Below, piece by piece: positions 17,559 to 26,716 of a stretch of 35,800 nucleotides of DNA. The notes below the pieces were generated by a model, which saw only the letters and a list, made by a program, of their open reading frames with translations, was not told where the DNA came from and did not search any database. The stretch covers positions 1 through 35,800 of the forward strand of contig SYKG01000007.1 in the NCBI GenBank assembly GCA_005797835.1, in the 5' to 3' direction. This stretch comes from Methylotenera sp. (GTDB lineage Bacteria; Pseudomonadota; Gammaproteobacteria; Burkholderiales; Methylophilaceae). The position numbers were made by a program, and so were the translations under genes. Each line of letters opens with the position of its first letter. Position 1 is the first letter of the stretch.

Positions 17559-17936
17559 ATGACAAAAGAAATTATTCAAACTAAAAATGCACCTAAAGCG
17601 ATTGGAACATATTCACAAGCTGTCAAAACAGGTAACACGATTTATTTGTCAGGCCAAATTCCACTCGACCCCCAATCTATGCAATTAGTTGAAGGCATTG
17701 AGGCACAAATTCACCAGGTGTTTAAAAATTTAAGATCCGTCGTTGAGGCTGCTGGGGGTCAATTAAGTGACATCATTAAAATTAATATTTATTTAACTGA
17801 TTTGTCGCATTTTGCTATGGTCAATACCATTATGGGCGAATATTTTACTCAGCCTTATCCAGCGAGAGCTGCGGTTGGAGTTGCATCACTTCCAAGAAAC
17901 GCACTTATCGAAGCTGATGGCGTGGTTGTTACTTAA
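17559..17936 (+). CDS. ridA: RidA-family enamine/imine deaminase
   Basis: RidA hydrolyses reactive enamines and imines such as 2-aminoacrylate formed by PLP enzymes. The 125 residues match the family. The active-site residues of the true RidA subgroup are present: Tyr18 and Ser19 in IGTYSQAV, the SGQIPLDP loop, Arg103 in [13 protein letters not shown] and Glu118 in LIEAD. The gene lies between spoT and recG, as in related genomes, and its 3' end is close to the recG reading frame. Confidence 0.93.
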   Translation: MTKEIIQTKNAPKAIGTYSQAVKTGNTIYLSGQIPLDPQSMQLVEGIEAQIHQVFKNLRSVVEAAGGQLSDIIKINIYLTDLSHFAMVNTIMGEYFTQPYPARAAVGVASLPRNALIEADGVVVT

Positions 17937-17958
17937 AATATTTTAAGAGTACTTCGAT

Positions 17959-20022
17959 CTGACTTCTCTTTCCGAGCTCAAGCTTTTTTCGCCTTCAGTA
18001 TTAAATAAGCTCAAAAAAATGGGCATTGAAGATGTATTTAGTTTAGTGACATATCTTCCTATTCGCTATATCGACGAAACCATCATCACACCTATTCGTG
18101 ATATTCAAATGGGAGTCCTTTCTCAATTAGAAGCTGAAGTCATCATGGCAGATGTTCTTTATAAGCCTAAAAAAATGCTGATTGTACAAGTCAAAGATGC
18201 ATCCGGTAGCTTACAGCTTAGATTCCTAAATTTCTATCCAAGTCAAATGAAGATGTTTGCTGTAGGCACACATATTCGTGTTTTAGGGGAGGCGCGACAT
18301 AATCTATTTGCTTTTGAGATGATTCATCCCCAATGCAAGTTGATAAGAGAAAGTGATGTATTACCAGAAGCACTCACACCAATTTATTCTTTGGTTGCGG
18401 GTGTAGGGCAAAAAACAATCAAAGATGCGATTAATAAATTATTTCATCACTTTGACTTAAAAAATTATTTAAAAGATTACTTTTTACCCTCGATGTATGA
18501 AAAATTACACCTACCCAATCTTTATGATAGTTTAAAAAGTATTCATTACCCTAAAGATTTTAAAGAAGTTGCAAATCATGAAGCTTTTACAAGTAAGCCT
18601 TATCAAAGAATTATCTTTGATGAATTTTTAGCGCAACAATTATCTTTAAGATCTAATTATTTAATGAGGCGAGCACTTACAGCTATGCCATTTAAAGCCA
18701 AAAATAAACTCACGACCATTTTTATTGATAAGCTCGAATTTGATTTAACCGATGCGCAAAAAAAAGTCATGCAAGAAATTAAAAATGACCTTGAAAAAAA
18801 TCATCCTATGCAAAGATTATTACAAGGAGATGTAGGTAGTGGTAAAACAGTTGTGGCAACCATTGCAGCCCTTCAGGTAATAGAGAATGGAAGTCAAGTT
18901 GCTTTTATGGCACCTACTGAAATTTTAGCGGAACAACACTATCGAAAACTTAATGCTTGGTTGACTCCTTTCGATATAAAAGTGGCATGGTTAACAGGTA
19001 GCCAATCCAAAAAAGATCGCGAGATTTCTTTAAATATGATGCAATCGGGCGAGGCACAAATGGTGGTAGGAACTCACGCTCTTTTTCAAGAGCATGTCAT
19101 ATTTAAAACATTAGGCTTGAGTATTATTGATGAACAACATCGATTTGGTGTTGAACAAAGATTGGCTTTAAGAAAAAAAGGTGAATTAAATAAAGTGATT
19201 GAGCCTCATCAGCTCATGATGAGTGCAACACCTATTCCAAGAACACTCTCCATGAGTTATTTTGCAGATCTTGATGTATCTGTAATCGATGAATTACCCA
19301 AAGGACGTGAAGCGATCGTGACAAAACTTTTCTCAGAAGATCGACGCGACGAAATTTTAAAAAGAGTACATGAGGTATGTCATGCCGGAGCACAAGTTTA
19401 TTGGGTATGCCCTTTGATTGAAGAAAGTGAAGTGTTACAACTTCAAACTGCTGAAGAAACCTATATAAATATGCAATCTCATTTTAAAGATTTGAGGGTG
19501 GGCTTAGTCCATGGACGTATGAAATCATCAGAAAAACAAAAAGTCATGGCTGACTTTGTGAAGGGTGATATTCAATTATTAGTCGCAACCACAGTAATTG
19601 AAGTGGGCGTCGATGTGTCGAATGCAACACTAATGGTGATTGAAAATGCAGAGCGCATGGGGCTTTCACAGTTACATCAATTACGCGGTCGCGTGGGACG
19701 TGGTCTTCTCAAAAGTACCTGTATCTTATTATTTCAAAAAAAATTATCTCAAATTGCAAGACAAAGACTCAAAGTGATTTTTGAAAATACGGATGGGTTT
19801 ATTATTGCACAAGAAGATTTAAATATAAGAGGCCCTGGAGAGTTTTTAGGGATTCGACAGAGTGGAGCACCAATGTTACGCATTGCCAACCTCAATCGTG
19901 ATTTTAAATTATTAGAGGAAGCTAAAACGATAGCTGACCAATTATTAGAAGATTATCCAGAAGCTTCACATCTTCATTTAAAGCGCTGGCTAGGTCTCGC
20001 AAATGAAAGAGTGAAGGTTTAG
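17959..20022 (+). CDS. recG: ATP-dependent DNA helicase RecG
   Basis: RecG remodels stalled replication forks and Holliday junctions. The N-terminal wedge domain comes first, then the SF2 helicase core with Walker A GDVGSGKT, IIDEQHRFGVEQR (DEQH box), MSATPIPRTLSM and QLRGRVGRG. The first ATG is at 18019, giving 667 residues, but the frame stays open to 17947 and the extra residues (TSLSELKLFSPSVLNKLKK) fit the family's helix-hairpin start. Including them from CTG 17959 (AAGAG 9 bases before it) gives 687 residues, close to the E. coli length. No ATG, GTG or TTG is available there, so the exact start is uncertain. Confidence 0.9.
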   Translation: MTSLSELKLFSPSVLNKLKKMGIEDVFSLVTYLPIRYIDETIITPIRDIQMGVLSQLEAEVIMADVLYKPKKMLIVQVKDASGSLQLRFLNFYPSQMKMFAVGTHIRVLGEARHNLFAFEMIHPQCKLIRESDVLPEALTPIYSLVAGVGQKTIKDAINKLFHHFDLKNYLKDYFLPSMYEKLHLPNLYDSLKSIHYPKDFKEVANHEAFTSKPYQRIIFDEFLAQQLSLRSNYLMRRALTAMPFKAKNKLTTIFIDKLEFDLTDAQKKVMQEIKNDLEKNHPMQRLLQGDVGSGKTVVATIAALQVIENGSQVAFMAPTEILAEQHYRKLNAWLTPFDIKVAWLTGSQSKKDREISLNMMQSGEAQMVVGTHALFQEHVIFKTLGLSIIDEQHRFGVEQRLALRKKGELNKVIEPHQLMMSATPIPRTLSMSYFADLDVSVIDELPKGREAIVTKLFSEDRRDEILKRVHEVCHAGAQVYWVCPLIEESEVLQLQTAEETYINMQSHFKDLRVGLVHGRMKSSEKQKVMADFVKGDIQLLVATTVIEVGVDVSNATLMVIENAERMGLSQLHQLRGRVGRGLLKSTCILLFQKKLSQIARQRLKVIFENTDGFIIAQEDLNIRGPGEFLGIRQSGAPMLRIANLNRDFKLLEEAKTIADQLLEDYPEASHLHLKRWLGLANERVKV

Positions 20023-20023
20023 C

Positions 20024-20503
20024 ATGACTTGGCTAACATCCCCAACAGTTGAGGGTAATAAGTTTTCGTGGTTAACAGAAGATGGTTCTTTAACAGAACG
20101 AATAAAAAAAGAATTTAATGATGTCAAAGTCGATGTCATATATGAGGGCTTGGTTTTAGAAAAAGAAACAGACTATATTCGTGAAGTACTTATTAAAAGT
20201 CATGAAGAGTCCATGATTTATGCTAAGACACTATTAAAAGTGATAGACCTTGAAGACGCCTGGGTATGTTTGAAAACACTTGGCCAACAATCGCTTGCAA
20301 ATATTTTATTTAAAGACCCTCAAATTTATCGGCGTTCACTCTTGTATCGAATCTGTGATTCAGATGATATTTTATATAGACGTTTAAAATCACTTAGTTG
20401 CATCCATGAGGAAATTCTGTGGGTTCGACAATCGGAGTGGGAAAGAGATGGAAAGATTCTTTCGTTAACTGAAGCCTTTTTGCCAAAACTTTTCAATCAA
20501 TAA
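20024..20503 (+). CDS. ubiC: Chorismate--pyruvate lyase
   Basis: UbiC turns chorismate into 4-hydroxybenzoate and pyruvate, the first committed step of ubiquinone synthesis. The 159-residue protein is of family length. It matches the UbiC pattern in YIREVLIKS (conserved active-site Arg region), CLKTLGQQSLANILF, IYRRSLLYRI and the end SLTEAFLPKLF (conserved Glu). AAGG precedes the ATG by 6 bases, and only one base separates it from the recG stop. ubiA, which uses its product, follows after the tonB gene. Confidence 0.87.
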   Translation: MTWLTSPTVEGNKFSWLTEDGSLTERIKKEFNDVKVDVIYEGLVLEKETDYIREVLIKSHEESMIYAKTLLKVIDLEDAWVCLKTLGQQSLANILFKDPQIYRRSLLYRICDSDDILYRRLKSLSCIHEEILWVRQSEWERDGKILSLTEAFLPKLFNQ

Positions 20504-20521
20504 CGAAGTTGATGTGAGTTT

Positions 20522-20554
20522 ACTGATGATAATCATTCTCATTTAAGCTATAAT
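20522..20554 (+). promoter_or_regulatory. Fur-box-like operator with -10 box before tonB
   Basis: Bases 20522-20540 (ACTGATGATAATCATTCTC) match the 19-base Fur consensus GATAATGATAATCATTATC at 15 positions, including 12 in a row in the centre. A perfect TATAAT follows at 20549-20554, 8 bases after the box, so the site covers the -35 region. This fits repression by iron-loaded Fur. Confidence 0.72.
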
Positions 20555-20591
20555 TTTCCTTTAATTTTTTTCAAAGCATTTTCCAACAATT

Positions 20592-21260
20592 GTGAGTTTG
20601 TCGAGAAATATTCCTTTTTATATTGATTTGCCAAAAGCTATTGGTATTTCTGTTGTCCTTCATATTATTTTAATGATAGGTTTCCCTGATACATTCAATA
20701 TTCAATTAGTAACACCTCAAGAGATGATTGTGACCATTTCACCTAATCAAAAACTAATTGAGCAGCCAGTAACCCCAGAACCTATAAAATCTGAACCTAT
20801 AAAACGTGAGCCTATAAAAAAGATTGAGCCTATTCAGAACAAAATTACCCCAATCATTGATAAAGATGTAACATCAGTTGCGATACCTTTCCCAAAGGAA
20901 GAGGAACCACCGGCGCCCAAAGAAGTTATTTCAAAAACTCCCAATATTGTGCCGCAAGAGCAAATTACTCAGAATTTAGAAAGTTACAGCAGCCTTCTTG
21001 CAAATGCGATTGGAAAATATAAGCAATACCCAAAAATTGCTCAAATGCGAGGCTGGCAAGGGGCAGTCATCGTAGACCTTGAAATTGATAGCAAAGGTTC
21101 TGTGATTAGTGTCAAGATTAAAAAGAGTAGTATGTTCGAAGTTTTAGATAACGAGGCTCTTGAAATGATTAAAAAAGCTTTACCATTACCAGTGCCGCCT
21201 GAAAGTCTTCGTGGTAAAAATTTTAATGTACTTGTTCCAATCTCATTCAAACTCGAATAG
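20592..21260 (+). CDS. tonB: TonB-type energy transducer
   Basis: TonB couples the inner-membrane proton gradient (through ExbB/ExbD) to outer-membrane receptors for iron complexes and similar. There is one N-terminal anchor at residues about 15-31 with the Ser20/His24 pair of the TonB transmembrane helix. A proline/lysine/glutamate-rich periplasmic linker contains EPIK repeats, and a TonB C-terminal domain follows (YPKIAQMRGWQGAVIVDLEI, then NEALEMIKKALPLPVPP). Start GTG at 20592 is the best available; TTG 20598 is an alternative, and neither has a clear ribosome site. No exbB/exbD is in the window. It lies between two ubiquinone genes but has its own promoter. Confidence 0.88.
   Translation: MSLSRNIPFYIDLPKAIGISVVLHIILMIGFPDTFNIQLVTPQEMIVTISPNQKLIEQPVTPEPIKSEPIKREPIKKIEPIQNKITPIIDKDVTSVAIPFPKEEEPPAPKEVISKTPNIVPQEQITQNLESYSSLLANAIGKYKQYPKIAQMRGWQGAVIVDLEIDSKGSVISVKIKKSSMFEVLDNEALEMIKKALPLPVPPESLRGKNFNVLVPISFKLE
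20778..20822 (+). repeat. Three 15-base tandem repeats in the TonB linker
   Basis: Three adjacent 15-base units, each beginning GA(A/G)CCTATAAAA, encode EPIKS, EPIKR and EPIKK. A partial fourth unit (EPIQN, 20826-20840) follows after one extra codon. The near-identity of the DNA suggests recent slippage, and copy number may vary between strains. Confidence 0.85.
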
Positions 21261-21277
21261 TTAGATTTAATTTAAAG

Positions 21278-22117
21278 ATGCATTCTTATTTACAACTTAT
21301 GCGTCTTAATAAGCAGATTGGTATTTTTTTATTGTTATGGCCAACCTTATGGGCACTTTTCATTGCAAGCCATGGCAATCCAAGTATTCAGCATCTTACT
21401 ATTTTTATTTTAGGCACAGTATTGATGCGTTCAGCTGGTTGTGTCGCCAATGATATTCTCGATCGGAAATTTGATGCTTTTGTGACACGCACAAAATTTC
21501 GTCCTTTGGCCAATCAATCTATCTCAATTAAAAACGCATGTATTTTACTGATCACTTTATTATTAGGTGCATTGATATGTGTTTTATTTTTAAATAAAAA
21601 AGCATTCTATGTTTCATTGATTGCTTTATTTCTAGCACTCACTTACCCGTTAACTAAAAGATTTTTTGTGATTCCCCAAGCTTATTTGGGATTAACTTTT
21701 GGGATGGGGATCCCTATCGCTTTTGTTGCAAATGATAGCGCCCTCTCTTTAACCGCTTGGCTTTTATTCTTTGCTACCGTATTTTGGGCAATTGCCTACG
21801 ACACACTTTATGCGGTAACCGATAAGAATGACGATTTAAAAATTGGCATTCGCTCCTCAGCGATTTGGTTTGGAGCCTATGTGAAAGAAGCCGTCATGAT
21901 CAGTTACACCATGATGATGGGGTGCTTATGCTGGATAGGGCAATTAGAAAATTTTAGCTGGCCATTTTATGTATCGATGATCTTGAGTCTCGTTTTTATT
22001 GGGGTTCTTTATCGGCAAATTAGGACACTCAACCCAAAAGACTGTTTTGATGCATTTTTAAGCAATAATTACCTAGGCGGACTTGTCTTTTTAGGCATCG
22101 TTTTTAACTACCTTTGA
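21278..22117 (+). CDS. ubiA: 4-hydroxybenzoate polyprenyltransferase
   Basis: UbiA attaches the polyprenyl tail to 4-hydroxybenzoate in the inner membrane. At 279 residues with about eight hydrophobic helices it is of usual length. The first aspartate-rich motif is NDILDRKFD (Asp59, Asp62, Asp66), followed by RTKFRPLANQ. The second lies in YDTLYAVTDKNDDLKIG. These bind the Mg-diphosphate of the prenyl donor. It starts 17 bases after tonB. Confidence 0.96.
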   Translation: MHSYLQLMRLNKQIGIFLLLWPTLWALFIASHGNPSIQHLTIFILGTVLMRSAGCVANDILDRKFDAFVTRTKFRPLANQSISIKNACILLITLLLGALICVLFLNKKAFYVSLIALFLALTYPLTKRFFVIPQAYLGLTFGMGIPIAFVANDSALSLTAWLLFFATVFWAIAYDTLYAVTDKNDDLKIGIRSSAIWFGAYVKEAVMISYTMMMGCLCWIGQLENFSWPFYVSMILSLVFIGVLYRQIRTLNPKDCFDAFLSNNYLGGLVFLGIVFNYL

Positions 22118-22140
22118 TAGGAACTAAATGATGAATAAAA

Positions 22141-22170
22141 TTGACAGAACAGGCTGTTTTGTCATAGAAT
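22141..22170 (+). promoter_or_regulatory. Sigma-70-type promoter for rplM-rpsI
   Basis: A perfect TTGACA (22141-22146) and TAGAAT (22165-22170) are 18 bases apart, 43 bases before the rplM ATG. This is the best -35/-10 pair in the window, as expected for a ribosomal-protein operon. Confidence 0.72.
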
Positions 22171-22213
22171 TCACCTCTTTTTTAAAATTCATCAAGCAAG
22201 AGTTGGTATTGAA

Positions 22214-22642
22214 ATGAAGACTTTTTCAGCAAAATCCCATGAAGTAAAACGTGATTGGTTCGTTGTAGATGGAACTGACGCGGTTTTGGGTAGATTAGCG
22301 AGTGCGATTGCACATCGATTACGTGGCAAACATAAAGCCATCTTCACACCGCATGTAGATACAGGTGATTACATTGTAGTGATCAATGCGGAAAAGATTA
22401 AAGTGACAGGCAATAAGGGGGATGACAAGGTTTACCACCGCCACTCAGGCTATCCAGGCGGCATCTCAACGACCAACTTCTCTAAGATGCAAGACCGTTT
22501 TCCAGGTCGTGCTCTAGAAAAAGCGGTGAAGGGTATGTTACCAAAAGGACCTTTGGGTTATGCCATGATAAAAAAGATGAAAGTCTATACTGGCGCAACG
22601 CATGATCATGTGGCACAGCAACCCCAACCATTAAGTATATAG
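22214..22642 (+). CDS. rplM: 50S ribosomal protein L13
   Basis: A 142-residue protein of the large ribosomal subunit. It has the family start [19 protein letters not shown], seen in its pieces [15 protein letters not shown] and [20 protein letters not shown], and the block [20 protein letters not shown]. It is cotranscribed with rpsI, 13 bases downstream, in the standard bacterial order. Confidence 0.98.
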   Translation: MKTFSAKSHEVKRDWFVVDGTDAVLGRLASAIAHRLRGKHKAIFTPHVDTGDYIVVINAEKIKVTGNKGDDKVYHRHSGYPGGISTTNFSKMQDRFPGRALEKAVKGMLPKGPLGYAMIKKMKVYTGATHDHVAQQPQPLSI

Positions 22643-22655
22643 TTAAGGAAATACG

Positions 22656-23048
22656 ATGATAGGTAAATACAATTACGGAACAGGCCGCAGAAAGAGCTCA
22701 GTAGCTCGAGTGTTTATTAAGGCAGGTAAAGGCGTCATTACAGTGAACGACAAACCTGCGGACGAATATTTTTCTCGTTACACCTCCCGTATGATTTTTC
22801 GTCAACCACTTGATTTAACCAATACCTTAAATACATTTGATATTCATGTGAATGTCATCGGCGGAGGTGAATCGGGTCAAGCAGGTGCAGTTCGTCATGG
22901 TATTACACGTGCATTGATTGATTATGATACCAATTTAAAAAGTACACTTTCACAAGCTGGCTTTGTAACGCGAGATGCACGCGAAGTAGAGCGAAAAAAA
23001 GTGGGTCTTCGAAAAGCTCGTAGACGTAAACAATTCTCGAAACGTTAA
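22656..23048 (+). CDS. rpsI: 30S ribosomal protein S9
   Basis: A 130-residue small-subunit protein. It begins with [14 protein letters not shown], has [19 protein letters not shown] in the middle and ends in the basic tail [17 protein letters not shown], whose last residues contact tRNA in the P site. AAGGA precedes the ATG, and a strong terminator follows the gene. Confidence 0.98.
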   Translation: MIGKYNYGTGRRKSSVARVFIKAGKGVITVNDKPADEYFSRYTSRMIFRQPLDLTNTLNTFDIHVNVIGGGESGQAGAVRHGITRALIDYDTNLKSTLSQAGFVTRDAREVERKKVGLRKARRRKQFSKR

Positions 23049-23070
23049 TTGTTTAAAGTTCTAAAGAGCA

Positions 23071-23098
23071 AAAAGGCCGCTTTCAAGCGGCTTTTTTG
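23071..23098 (+). terminator. Rho-independent terminator after rpsI
   Basis: GCCGCT (23076-23081) pairs with AGCGGC (23086-23091) around a short loop, followed by six T. A-rich bases upstream of the stem can extend it by pairing with the T run. It ends the rplM-rpsI transcript. Confidence 0.9.
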
Positions 23099-23177
23099 TT
23101 ATATAAAGGTAAAAAAATTTTGTTAGTATGGGGGTATGAAGGATTAAGATTTCTTTTAAATAAAAGGTGCCAATGTG

Positions 23178-24221
23178 ATGGATAGTGTGTCCAAGATTAA
23201 AGTAGGCGTAGTGGGTGCGACCGGTTATACCGGCGTGGAGTTATTAAGAATTTTAGTCAAGCATCCTTATGTGTCAATTCAGTCTGTGACCTCGAGAACC
23301 GAGGCTGGCTTATCAATTGCGTCCTTATTTCCCAGTTTAAGAGGACTCATCGATCTTAAATTCGAAGATCCAAAGACGGCTAATTTGACGAATTGTGATC
23401 TCGTATTATTTGCAACACCAAATGGCATTGCCATGCAAGAAGCCCCAGCTTTGCTTAAAGCCGGAGTGAAAGTGATTGATTTAGCTGCTGACTTTAGACT
23501 TAAAGACGCTGACGTCTGGGAAAAGTGGTATAAAGTGCCACATTCCTGCAGTGAGCTTCTAAAAAATGCTGTTTACGGCTTACCTGAGATTAATCGAGAG
23601 AAAATTAAAAAAGCATCACTTGTTGCCAATCCGGGTTGTTATCCCACAGCGATTCAATTAGGGTTTATTCCTCTTATTGAATCAGGCGTCATTGATCTTG
23701 ATGATTTAATCGCAGATGCTAAATCAGGGGTATCAGGTGCGGGGAGAAAAGTAGAATTGAATATATTAATGGCTGAGGCTTCTGATAACTTTAAAGCCTA
23801 TGGGGTTGAGGGTCATCGACATTTGCCTGAAATCACCCAAGGACTTGAAAGTGTTGCGAATCAAGCAGTCCATCTGACTTTTGTGCCTCATTTAACACCC
23901 ATGATAAGAGGCATACATGCAACACTTTACGCAACGCTGACTAAAAAAATAGATATACAAGCACTTTTTGAATCGAAATATAAGCATGAGCCTTTTGTAG
24001 ATGTTATGCCAAGAGGCTCTCATCCAGAAACAAGGTCTGTGAGGGGTTCAAACCAATGTCGCATCAGCATCCATCAGCCGCAGGGAGGCCATAAGGTTGT
24101 TATTTTATCTGTCATTGATAATCTTGTGAAAGGTGCTGCAGGACAGGCTGTGCAGAATATGAACCTCATGTTTGATTTTCCCGAGATTTCTGGGCTTGAT
24201 CTTGTGCCCTTGATGCCATAA
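23178..24221 (+). CDS. argC: N-acetyl-gamma-glutamyl-phosphate reductase
   Basis: ArgC reduces N-acetylglutamyl phosphate to the semialdehyde with NADPH, the third step of arginine synthesis. The N-terminal NADP loop is [16 protein letters not shown]. The catalytic cysteine lies in [10 protein letters not shown] (Cys154 from this ATG). EGHRHLPEI supplies the second catalytic histidine region, and [12 protein letters not shown] follows. The frame opens GTG-ATG at 23175. I choose the ATG at 23178, with AAAGG 10 bases before it; the GTG is equally possible. The 347-residue length is normal. Confidence 0.96.
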   Translation: MDSVSKIKVGVVGATGYTGVELLRILVKHPYVSIQSVTSRTEAGLSIASLFPSLRGLIDLKFEDPKTANLTNCDLVLFATPNGIAMQEAPALLKAGVKVIDLAADFRLKDADVWEKWYKVPHSCSELLKNAVYGLPEINREKIKKASLVANPGCYPTAIQLGFIPLIESGVIDLDDLIADAKSGVSGAGRKVELNILMAEASDNFKAYGVEGHRHLPEITQGLESVANQAVHLTFVPHLTPMIRGIHATLYATLTKKIDIQALFESKYKHEPFVDVMPRGSHPETRSVRGSNQCRISIHQPQGGHKVVILSVIDNLVKGAAGQAVQNMNLMFDFPEISGLDLVPLMP

Positions 24222-24233
24222 AGTGTTGTTTCT

Positions 24234-24599
24234 ATGAAAAAAGTTAAGCGAACCTACGCAAAATATTTTGGTGTGACCCGGAGAAAAATGCGCATTAAAA
24301 CAGGTGCGTCCTGGCATACTTATCTCATGATTGCACTGCTATCATTTTCAGGGGGGGTGGGATTTACATACTGGGAATTAAACGGAGGCTCAGTGAGTGG
24401 ATTTATTTCAAAAATACAAGCATTAGAAGCCGAGAATCAATCCATACAGGGTAAGTTATTACATCAAAAAATTGAGCTACAACTGAAATCAATTTCAGGC
24501 GATCAAGTTTCAAGTGATATTACCAAGCTTCAAGAGGAAAACGTAAAATTAAAAGAAGAGATTCTTTTTTACGAAAAAATTGTAGGTAAGAAGCGATAA
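24234..24599 (+). CDS. Membrane-anchored coiled-coil protein, function unknown
   Basis: This 121-residue protein has a very basic cytoplasmic start (KKVKRTYAKYFGVTRRKMR), one hydrophobic segment at residues 28-47, and a long helical coiled coil from about 57 to 117 ending in KKR. I believe the argC-bactofilin gap in other betaproteobacteria holds a longer protein of the DUF6776 type, of which this would keep only the first half, but I could not check this. The bactofilin gene follows 7 bases later, so the two may work together. The ribosome site is weak. Confidence 0.75.
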   Translation: MKKVKRTYAKYFGVTRRKMRIKTGASWHTYLMIALLSFSGGVGFTYWELNGGSVSGFISKIQALEAENQSIQGKLLHQKIELQLKSISGDQVSSDITKLQEENVKLKEEILFYEKIVGKKR

Positions 24600-24606
24600 A
24601 GGCCCC

Positions 24607-24978
24607 ATGTTTTTTAATAAAAAAAATAAAGCACGTACGATTGAGACTTTGATTGACAAAGACATTACCGTGCGAGGCAATGTTACTTATTCAGGCGGTA
24701 TTCGTGTAGATGGCGCTATTCATGGTAATCTCACTGAACTTCCAGGTTCAGTAGGGACTCTCATCATGGGTAACAAGAGTCGTATCAAGGGAAATATCTC
24801 AGCTCACACTGCGATTATTGGCGGGGATGTAAATGGTAACGTTGTTTGCACCGAATATTTAGAACTTCACGCGAATGCTAGAATCATGGGTAATATTGAA
24901 TATAAGGTGATAGAAATTCATGCAGGTGCTAAAGTGTATGGACAGCTTAAAGCCTATCAATTGCCACAAAAGAAATGA
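24607..24978 (+). CDS. Bactofilin (polymer-forming cytoskeletal protein)
   Basis: Bactofilins form nucleotide-free filaments at the inner face of the membrane and position cell-wall enzymes. The 123 residues hold the central beta-helix with its regular hydrophobic/glycine pattern (TVRGNVTYSGGIRVDGAIHG; then SRIKGNISAHTAIIGGDVNGN), flanked by a short N-terminal tail MFFNKKNKART that may touch the membrane and a short C-terminal tail. AAGG precedes the ATG. It sits between a membrane coiled-coil gene and erpA. Confidence 0.92.
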   Translation: MFFNKKNKARTIETLIDKDITVRGNVTYSGGIRVDGAIHGNLTELPGSVGTLIMGNKSRIKGNISAHTAIIGGDVNGNVVCTEYLELHANARIMGNIEYKVIEIHAGAKVYGQLKAYQLPQKK

Positions 24979-24990
24979 TGAGGAGTAAAT

Positions 24991-25359
24991 ATGATGAATC
25001 AAATTGCTGAATCAAAGGAAATGGAAATGCCGACACCACTGGTTTTTACAGATAATGCTGTAAAAAAAGTGAAGGAATTAATTGAAGAAGAAGGTCAGCC
25101 GGAACTCAAACTTCGCGTATTTGTAAGCGGTGGCGGATGTTCTGGATTTCAATACGGGTTTACATTTGAGGAGTCAGTCAATGAAGACGATACGCAAGTC
25201 ACAAAAGATTCAGTGACCTTATTAATAGACCCTATGAGTTTGCAATATTTAATGGGCGCTGAAATTGATTATCAAGACAGTGTTCAGGGCTCGCAATTTG
25301 TCATTAAGAATCCGAACGCACAAAGTACATGCGGTTGTGGATCTTCCTTTTCAGCCTAA
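24991..25359 (+). CDS. erpA: Iron-sulfur cluster insertion protein ErpA
   Basis: ErpA is an A-type carrier that passes iron-sulfur clusters to target enzymes. The three cluster-binding cysteines are present, one in [12 protein letters not shown] and two in [10 protein letters not shown] at the C-terminus. At 122 residues it is of normal length. AGGAG stands 5 bases before the first of two consecutive ATGs. It converges with gltA with 6 bases between, without a clear terminator. Confidence 0.95.
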   Translation: MMNQIAESKEMEMPTPLVFTDNAVKKVKELIEEEGQPELKLRVFVSGGGCSGFQYGFTFEESVNEDDTQVTKDSVTLLIDPMSLQYLMGAEIDYQDSVQGSQFVIKNPNAQSTCGCGSSFSA

Positions 25360-25365
25360 ATCGAA

Positions 25366-26649
25366 TTATTTCTTAGGAACGTCGCGACGAGGTTTGCCAG
25401 TATAGACTTGGCGTGGCCTGCCAATTTTAATATCGGGTTGACCTAGCATTTCATTCCACTGAGCAATCCAGCCTGCTGTTCTTGCAAGAGCAAATACAGC
25501 GGTGAACATCGAATTAGAAATACCCATAGCGCGCATCACAATACCAGAATAGAAATCTACATTGGGATAAAGTTTTTTCTCAATGAAATACTCATCCTCG
25601 AGTGCAATTTGTTCTAGATGTAATGCAAGTTTAAAAATTGGATCATCTTTCAAGCCAAGTTCATTCAGAACTTCATGGCATGTCTTACGCATGATTTCTG
25701 CGCGAGGATCTTTGTTGCGATAAATACGGTGACCAAAACCCATCATACGGAATGAATCATCCTTGTCCTTTGCACGTTTAATGAATTTGCCAATTTGACT
25801 TTCATCTTTAATTTCCTCGAGCATTTTTAAAGTAGCTTCATTGGCACCACCGTGAGATGGACCCCAAAGGGATGCTATACCTGCAGCGATACATGCAAAA
25901 GGATTGGCGCCTGAAGATCCTGCAAGCCTCACTGTGGAAGTTGATGCATTTTGTTCATGATCTGCATGAAGAATTAGAATACGTTCAAAGGCTTTAGCAA
26001 GTATTGGGTTGGGTTTGAATTCTTCACAGGGTGTTGCAAACATCATGTGCATAAAGTTTTCTGCATAACCAAAATGATTTTGCGGGTAAATAAAAGGCTG
26101 ACCTAAACTATATTTATAACTCCAGGCTGCGATCGTAGGAACTTTAGCAAGAAGCTGATGCGCAGATATTTCGCGATGTTTAGCATTCATGACATCCATG
26201 CTGTCGGAATAGAATGCAGACATTGAACCTATGACACCCACTAAAACCGCCATAGGATGAGCATCTCTTCTAAATCCTCGGAAAATATTATTTAATTGAT
26301 CGTGGAGCATCGTGTGTCGACTAATGGTCGTCGAGAATAAATCTTTTTCTTGAGGGTTAGGTAATTCACCGTGCAACAGCAGATAAGCGACATCTAAAAA
26401 ATTATAATGTTCTGCAAGTTGTTCAATAGGATAGCCACGATAAAGAAGAAGACCTTTTTCTCCATCCACAAAAGTGATTTCAGAACTGCAAGAGGCTGTT
26501 GACATAAAACCAGGGTCGTAACTAAAGACTTGATGGGCGCCTAATTGACGAATATCAATTGCATCATTACCCATAGTACTTTTTACCAAAGGTAATTCTA
26601 TGGGTGATGACTCTTGGTCAAAGTTTAAGGTAACTTTAGTTGGTTTCAT
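25366..26649 (-). CDS. gltA: Citrate synthase
   Basis: This enzyme condenses acetyl-CoA and oxaloacetate to citrate at the entry of the TCA cycle. At 427 residues it is the large Gram-negative type, often inhibited by NADH. The three catalytic residues are seen as His in [11 protein letters not shown], His in [16 protein letters not shown] and Asp in [16 protein letters not shown]. The N-terminal [20 protein letters not shown] is also typical (piece [14 protein letters not shown]). No ribosome site precedes the ATG at 26649. Confidence 0.98.
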   Translation of the reverse strand: MKPTKVTLNFDQESSPIELPLVKSTMGNDAIDIRQLGAHQVFSYDPGFMSTASCSSEITFVDGEKGLLLYRGYPIEQLAEHYNFLDVAYLLLHGELPNPQEKDLFSTTISRHTMLHDQLNNIFRGFRRDAHPMAVLVGVIGSMSAFYSDSMDVMNAKHREISAHQLLAKVPTIAAWSYKYSLGQPFIYPQNHFGYAENFMHMMFATPCEEFKPNPILAKAFERILILHADHEQNASTSTVRLAGSSGANPFACIAAGIASLWGPSHGGANEATLKMLEEIKDESQIGKFIKRAKDKDDSFRMMGFGHRIYRNKDPRAEIMRKTCHEVLNELGLKDDPIFKLALHLEQIALEDEYFIEKKLYPNVDFYSGIVMRAMGISNSMFTAVFALARTAGWIAQWNEMLGQPDIKIGRPRQVYTGKPRRDVPKK

Positions 26650-26679
26650 GTTTGAAAAATAAAATTAATTATTAAATGA

Positions 26680-26685
26680 ATTATA
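26680..26685 (-). promoter_or_regulatory. Candidate gltA -10 box
   Basis: On the minus strand this reads TATAAT, 30 bases before the gltA ATG. The -35 region is poor. The predicted leader is short and AU-rich. Confidence 0.35.
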
Positions 26686-26716
26686 ACTTTTCACAATACT
26701 TTTACTAGCGCTATCT

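Noticed and set aside
25355-25385. CCTAA/TTAGG inverted repeat between erpA and gltA as a bidirectional terminator
   Set aside because: Five-base arms with a 13-base loop and no T run are too weak.
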